This document shows positions 60,441 through 64,000 of a DNA stretch of 64,000 nucleotides, one piece after another (position 1 is the stretch's first letter; each line of letters opens with the position of its first letter). The notes beneath the pieces were generated by a model that searched no databases, was not told where the DNA came from, and saw only the letters and a program-made list of their open reading frames with translations. The DNA lies in contig CM066307.1 in NCBI GenBank assembly GCA_033807695.1, positions 434,001-498,000 of the forward strand. The letters run 5' to 3'. The position numbers were made by a program, and so were the translations under genes. The DNA is from Daedaleopsis sinensis (Eukaryota > Basidiomycota > Agaricomycetes > Polyporales > Polyporaceae).

Positions 60441-62640
60441 TCAAGCAGCGCGCATGCCCTTGACTTTGAGGAAGCTGACCTTCGGTCCATCAGAAGCTCG
60501 AGTCGATGTACGAGTCTGCCCACTGTTGGCCCCGGTACATGAGCAATACAAAGTAACACAGCGGTAGACGGTCGCACTCACCAGGCATCCAGATAGAAGT
60601 TATGCATGAGAAAATGGTATTCCTCTGGGCCGTCATTCTGGATCTCATTGAGCGTGCCGATGATTTCAGTATATGCTGCACCATAGTGCTCCCCATTGAA
60701 GTCATTGACCTTGCCGCGGACTTCGGAACGATGGTCATGGATCGCAGCGAAGAGCTAGTAGCAGTGACGCCAGCCGGCGGCGTGTCACTATGATAGAGCA
60801 CATCCTACTATATGATTATGGACTTACCGCAGTCGCGATCAGCGCGAGCATCGGCGCTGGAATTTCGCGCTCGTTGGGCCTGTCCAGTAGCGACGAGGTG
60901 AAGAGATGCGCGACCTTGCTGCCTTGACTGTTCTTTCGCTTGAAAAAGAGGCTCTGCAAGAGGTTGGCGAACAAGCAGGTTTCGAACGGCTTCTCGCCGT
61001 CGACGGTATTGTTCTAGTGTGCTCAGTGACTCTGATGAGTAACAGCCCAATTCTCCGGATGCGACGGCCACTCACCTCGTAGTTGTGTGGATAAATGAAG
61101 CGTAGACCCTCCTGGAGCCATTGGCCCTTCGCATTGTCCCCCTGTTTCAGTCCGAAAGTGGTCGCAACCACAGTATCGGCGGCCCTCTTGACAGGGTTCC
61201 GCAAATTCGCGATACGCTGGGAAACCTGGCATTGCATGTCAGATAAGTGTCCGAACAGAAAGAGTAGAACATACGAGTGCTGCCAGCTCCATTCCGTACT
61301 CGTCATCATGCTTGATCTTACGAGCAAGCTGACGATCGCCTCGTGCTTCGGCTTCCTTGACCAGCGCACGCCGAGAGAGGTCGTTGTGCTTGGCAAGGCC
61401 CTCGGCGGGGAACACATTCTTGAGGCAGACATCTGTCGTAACGCCGGTCATAGCACCCTTGGTGACGTGACGCACTCGGCGATGCTGTTCGAGTAATCCG
61501 AGCTTTCCTCCCTGAGTAGGGTAGACAAGATCAATGCTATCATCGTCGCTGTCCCCGCCAGCGGACGAGTCCAAGTCATCATGGTCAACTGATGGCTTCG
61601 CTCGGGTATGCTTCTTCTGCGAAGAGAGTATCAGCAGCGAGCTTGTAGATCCATGGACGAGTCGGAGATACTATGTACCTCCGCTGGACGTTTGTTACTC
61701 GGAGCGCGATGCTTCTTAGAGTTGACGTCTTCAACATCCCGAAACTTCGGCTCCTGTGTGAAAAACATGAGATATAGCTGGACAACGGTGACGACGGTGA
61801 CTCAGTTTATACCTCATCAACTTGGCGAGTCCGGCCGACCGTCTTCGACGACTGCGTCTGCGAGACAACATTAGAGCTGCTCCTGTGTGTCTTGATGTCA
61901 GTTATAGTACAGTATAGCACTGCCTTATGCAATGAGGCACCTCGCTGATACAGCCGCACCCGCTGTACGTTTGGTCTTCGTGTTACCTGACACAATACCG
62001 TCAATAAACTTGTGGTGGAACTCCCACTACGAATGTGTGATTTTGGACAACTCACCGTTTTCACGCACATCAGCGTCACATTCGCGATTACCGTTATCAC
62101 GCCGGCCGTGGTCGTTGCGACGGCCCTTGTTGCGCCCGCTCCCCTCACTCCGGCTATCCCGCCCGTCCTTGTCGCGCCCACTCCGGATGTCCCGCTCGTC
62201 TTGGTCGCGCCCATCCTTGTCGCGCCTGCCACGAGCTTCGCGATTGCGCCCGTCCTTGTCGCGCCCGCCGTGAGCTTCGTGATCACTCTTGTCCTTGTCG
62301 CGCCCACCGCGAGCTTGGTGATTGCGCTTGTCCTTGCCGGGCTGCCTGCTCTGGCTGTCAGATCGACTCTTGTTGCGCCCACGAGCGTCGTGATCGCGCT
62401 CGTCGCGTGTCTTCTGGCCATTGCGGGACTGCGACCTTAAGTCAACCGAAGAGCTCTTGCTATGAGTGCTCTTGTGGGACTTCTTCGGCGGTGGTGCACG
62501 AGCCTCGTCATCGCTGCTCAAAACAGCCTGGGAGCGCTTGACCGCGGAGACCAGAGGGGACGATGGTAGAGGGCTTCATCAGGAAAACTCGTTTTGGCGT
62601 CTATTACCTGTAGCAGCACTGCTTTCCGCTTAGCATCCAT
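60441..62640 (-). CDS. DUF6532 protein with charged repeat region, 542 aa
   Basis: Ten exons (minus strand): 62640-62608, 62527-62056, 61986-61941, 61882-61813, 61753-61679, 61616-61275, 61225-61076, 61013-60828, 60754-60582, 60522-60441, all GT-AG. Residues about 30-170 are low-complexity Arg/Asp/Lys/Gly with repeated GRDKDGRD-like units and look intrinsically disordered and nuclear. The C-terminal half (about 260-540) matches the fungal DUF6532 pattern: a helical region ending NLRNPVKRAAD, then FIYPHNYE, KVAHLFTSSLLDRPNEREIP, ATALFAAIHDHRS and FNGEHYGAAYTEI. Such proteins are numerous in polypores and of unknown function. The last splice (to the 27-codon exon) is the least certain. Confidence 0.78.
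62060..62440 (-). repeat. Degenerate 24 bp coding repeats in the DUF6532 gene
   Basis: Repeated units on a GGGCGCGACAAGGACGGGC theme encode RDKDGR-type peptides. Imperfect, always in frame. Confidence 0.7.
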
Positions 62641-64000
62641 AGCGCAACATAGCTCTACAGAGCGCGAGTGCGAGCTCTACAGCATGATATTGCCTCCTCC
62701 GCCGGGTGCCAATCAATTTATCTTGCCATCTTGTCTATCTCTGCGCCTATGTTCCATGTTTAGACAAGACGACCGGGTGCTCACAGGCCACGGGCTTTTC
62801 CGAAAGGTTCAGTCTCCGCCTTAAGCGTACATCCTTGATGCGATTGTTCTGTTGATTTTTCCCCCCACTCTCTCGTCTGTCCCTCCCTCCTCGCTGAGAC
62901 TTTGCATTCAACAGGATCCCATCTGGCAGTGTTGTGCTATCAATATCTGGGGCTACTGGGGGCTGCTCTGCATATCTGGGGCTACTAGGGGCTAATCTGT
63001 TCGCTTCTAAGGGGTGCTCCGGGACGGCACCGAGTTCTACAGTACCCCCACTCATGCTCAAGGTAAGTCCTTTAGTTCGCTCTCCTTCGCTCCCCCGCAG
63101 TGTCCATTCAGTGTGCTGATGCACCCGTCACATCTTCTCCCTCCCTCCTCCCCGGACACCTGCCTTCCGCGGGCACTGGTGTTGTCCCAAATCGACGCAC
63201 CTCCCACCGCTCGTGCTGCGGACCCATTGCTCGTGCACCCGAACGGTCGCGTACAGTCACGACACACAGGCTCTGCTGCACGCCGCCGTCATCGCGATGG
63301 ATGTCGTCAGCCTCATCAGCAAGCTGCACAAGTGGGATAACAGTGCGGTCTTCTTCGATGGCTCCTCGCTTAGTACGTGTGCCCGTTCTCCGTGCATCCA
63401 CGGTCGCTGATTGAGTCCCCTCCCCCCTCGTTCCCATTCCCATTCACACTCGCACCTCAAACAGCCGCTTCTCTCCCTCTCCCTCCGCCCTGCTGACCGC
63501 GCATCCCGCTCTCGCCTCAAACCCGGTCGGTCATATACTACGTGGCATACCATTTTCTACGTATATGTACACCTGCCCGTCTGCGTCACACCTGCACCGT
63601 CTCTCTGTCACAGAGACGAGCACGGTGGCTTGATGGTAGTTCATGCATTGTATCCCTCGGGTTATGTAGTAGATACTGTCAATGCATCTCCAGTTATTCT
63701 ACTGCTCGCATGCATCTAGTAGTGAGGTGTCGTGGCGCCGGCACTGGGCACCAATATATCCGTGAGCTTATTCCCTTTTGAAGAATGCTCTGTAGCGCAG
63801 TATAGCGCTATACGGCCATAGGGTGTGCTTATATAGAAGGGGGGACGCTGCGAGGCTACAGACGCTATGTGGCGCCTGTAGCTCTGGATAGCGTCTGAAT
63901 ATTTCCCTGATGTTGAGGGAGGCAGGCTAGCGGAGGTGTAGCTCACAGCACGGGAGGAGGAAGTATTGCGCGTGGAAGAATGGTGTTTGGGGGTAGTGTA
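62641..64000. other. Right end of window, no supported gene
   Basis: Contains a two-copy direct repeat (ATATCTGGGGCTACT at about 62940 and 62970). A short + frame with an ATG at 63299 (MDVVSLISKLHKWDNSAVFF) could be a first exon continuing to the right, but its next splice is not clear. A GCTACAG...CTGTAGC inverted repeat lies at 63854-63882. Confidence 0.4.

Noticed and set aside
63299..63410. Possible first exon (MDVVSLISKLHKW...)
   Set aside because: Attractive but only about 37 codons, with no clear donor leading to a further coding exon inside the window; kept as a note in the right-end entry.

Overview
The window reads as nuclear DNA of a wood-decaying Agaricomycete (mushroom-forming basidiomycete), most likely a polypore. 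Genes are dense on both strands. Coding exons are GC-rich and split by many short GT-AG introns (mostly 45-90 nt). The gene set includes an AA14-type lytic polysaccharide monooxygenase, a secreted oxalate decarboxylase, a secreted six-hairpin glycosidase-like protein, and DUF6532 and MYND-finger families. All exon models below were derived by hand from splice signals and frame continuity. They give uninterrupted proteins for alanyl-tRNA synthetase (956 aa), an MFS transporter (512), oxalate decarboxylase (467), two MYND proteins (443, 449), the glycosidase (711), an aldo-keto reductase (344), the AA14 enzyme (419), an AT-hook protein (634), a DUF4112 protein (254) and a DUF6532 protein (542).

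Layout. 1-11650: right-hand part of a large Ty3/gypsy LTR retrotransposon. Gag-protease and pol run on the + strand; pol carries two nonsense codons. Between pol and the 3' LTR lies a 4.2 kb module of three intron-containing genes on the opposite strand. The largest encodes a Zn2Cys6-like cluster. The LTR (10741-11650, TGATG...CATCA) ends exactly where homology to a kinase-like gene begins. 11651-14433: two diverged, damaged copies of that kinase-like gene on the - strand. 15062-16656: a Ser/Pro-rich protein with a Cys cluster. 16657-20273: no supported gene. 20392-20748: a small secreted protein. 21749-25332: ALA1, with an in-frame upstream extension that looks like a mitochondrial presequence. 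26498-28477: MFS transporter. 31791-34245: oxalate decarboxylase. 34611-35264: hypothetical protein.

35811-42002 is a MYND zinc-finger family cluster: one intact gene, one pseudogene, one intact inverted gene and a 3' fragment. 42522-44866: glycosidase-like protein. 45155-48902: a tandem duplication of an aldo-keto reductase gene whose second copy has its middle third inverted in place. 49751-51458: AA14 LPMO (-). 52659-54681: AT-hook protein. 55081-56666: DUF4112 protein whose second intron is swollen to 659 nt by two hairpin (MITE-like) insertions. 59377-59838 and 60441-62640: a small hypothetical and a DUF6532 protein, both (-). The right end is low-complexity with no convincing complete gene.

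The most unusual feature is the antisense gene module inside the retrotransposon. Two copies of the same 14-base polypurine sequence flank it. The genes keep their introns because they are read only from the minus strand, and each of two genes has its own TATA box. The rest of the region shows strong gene birth and death (kinase, MYND, aldo-keto reductase duplicates) next to housekeeping and secreted wood-decay genes.
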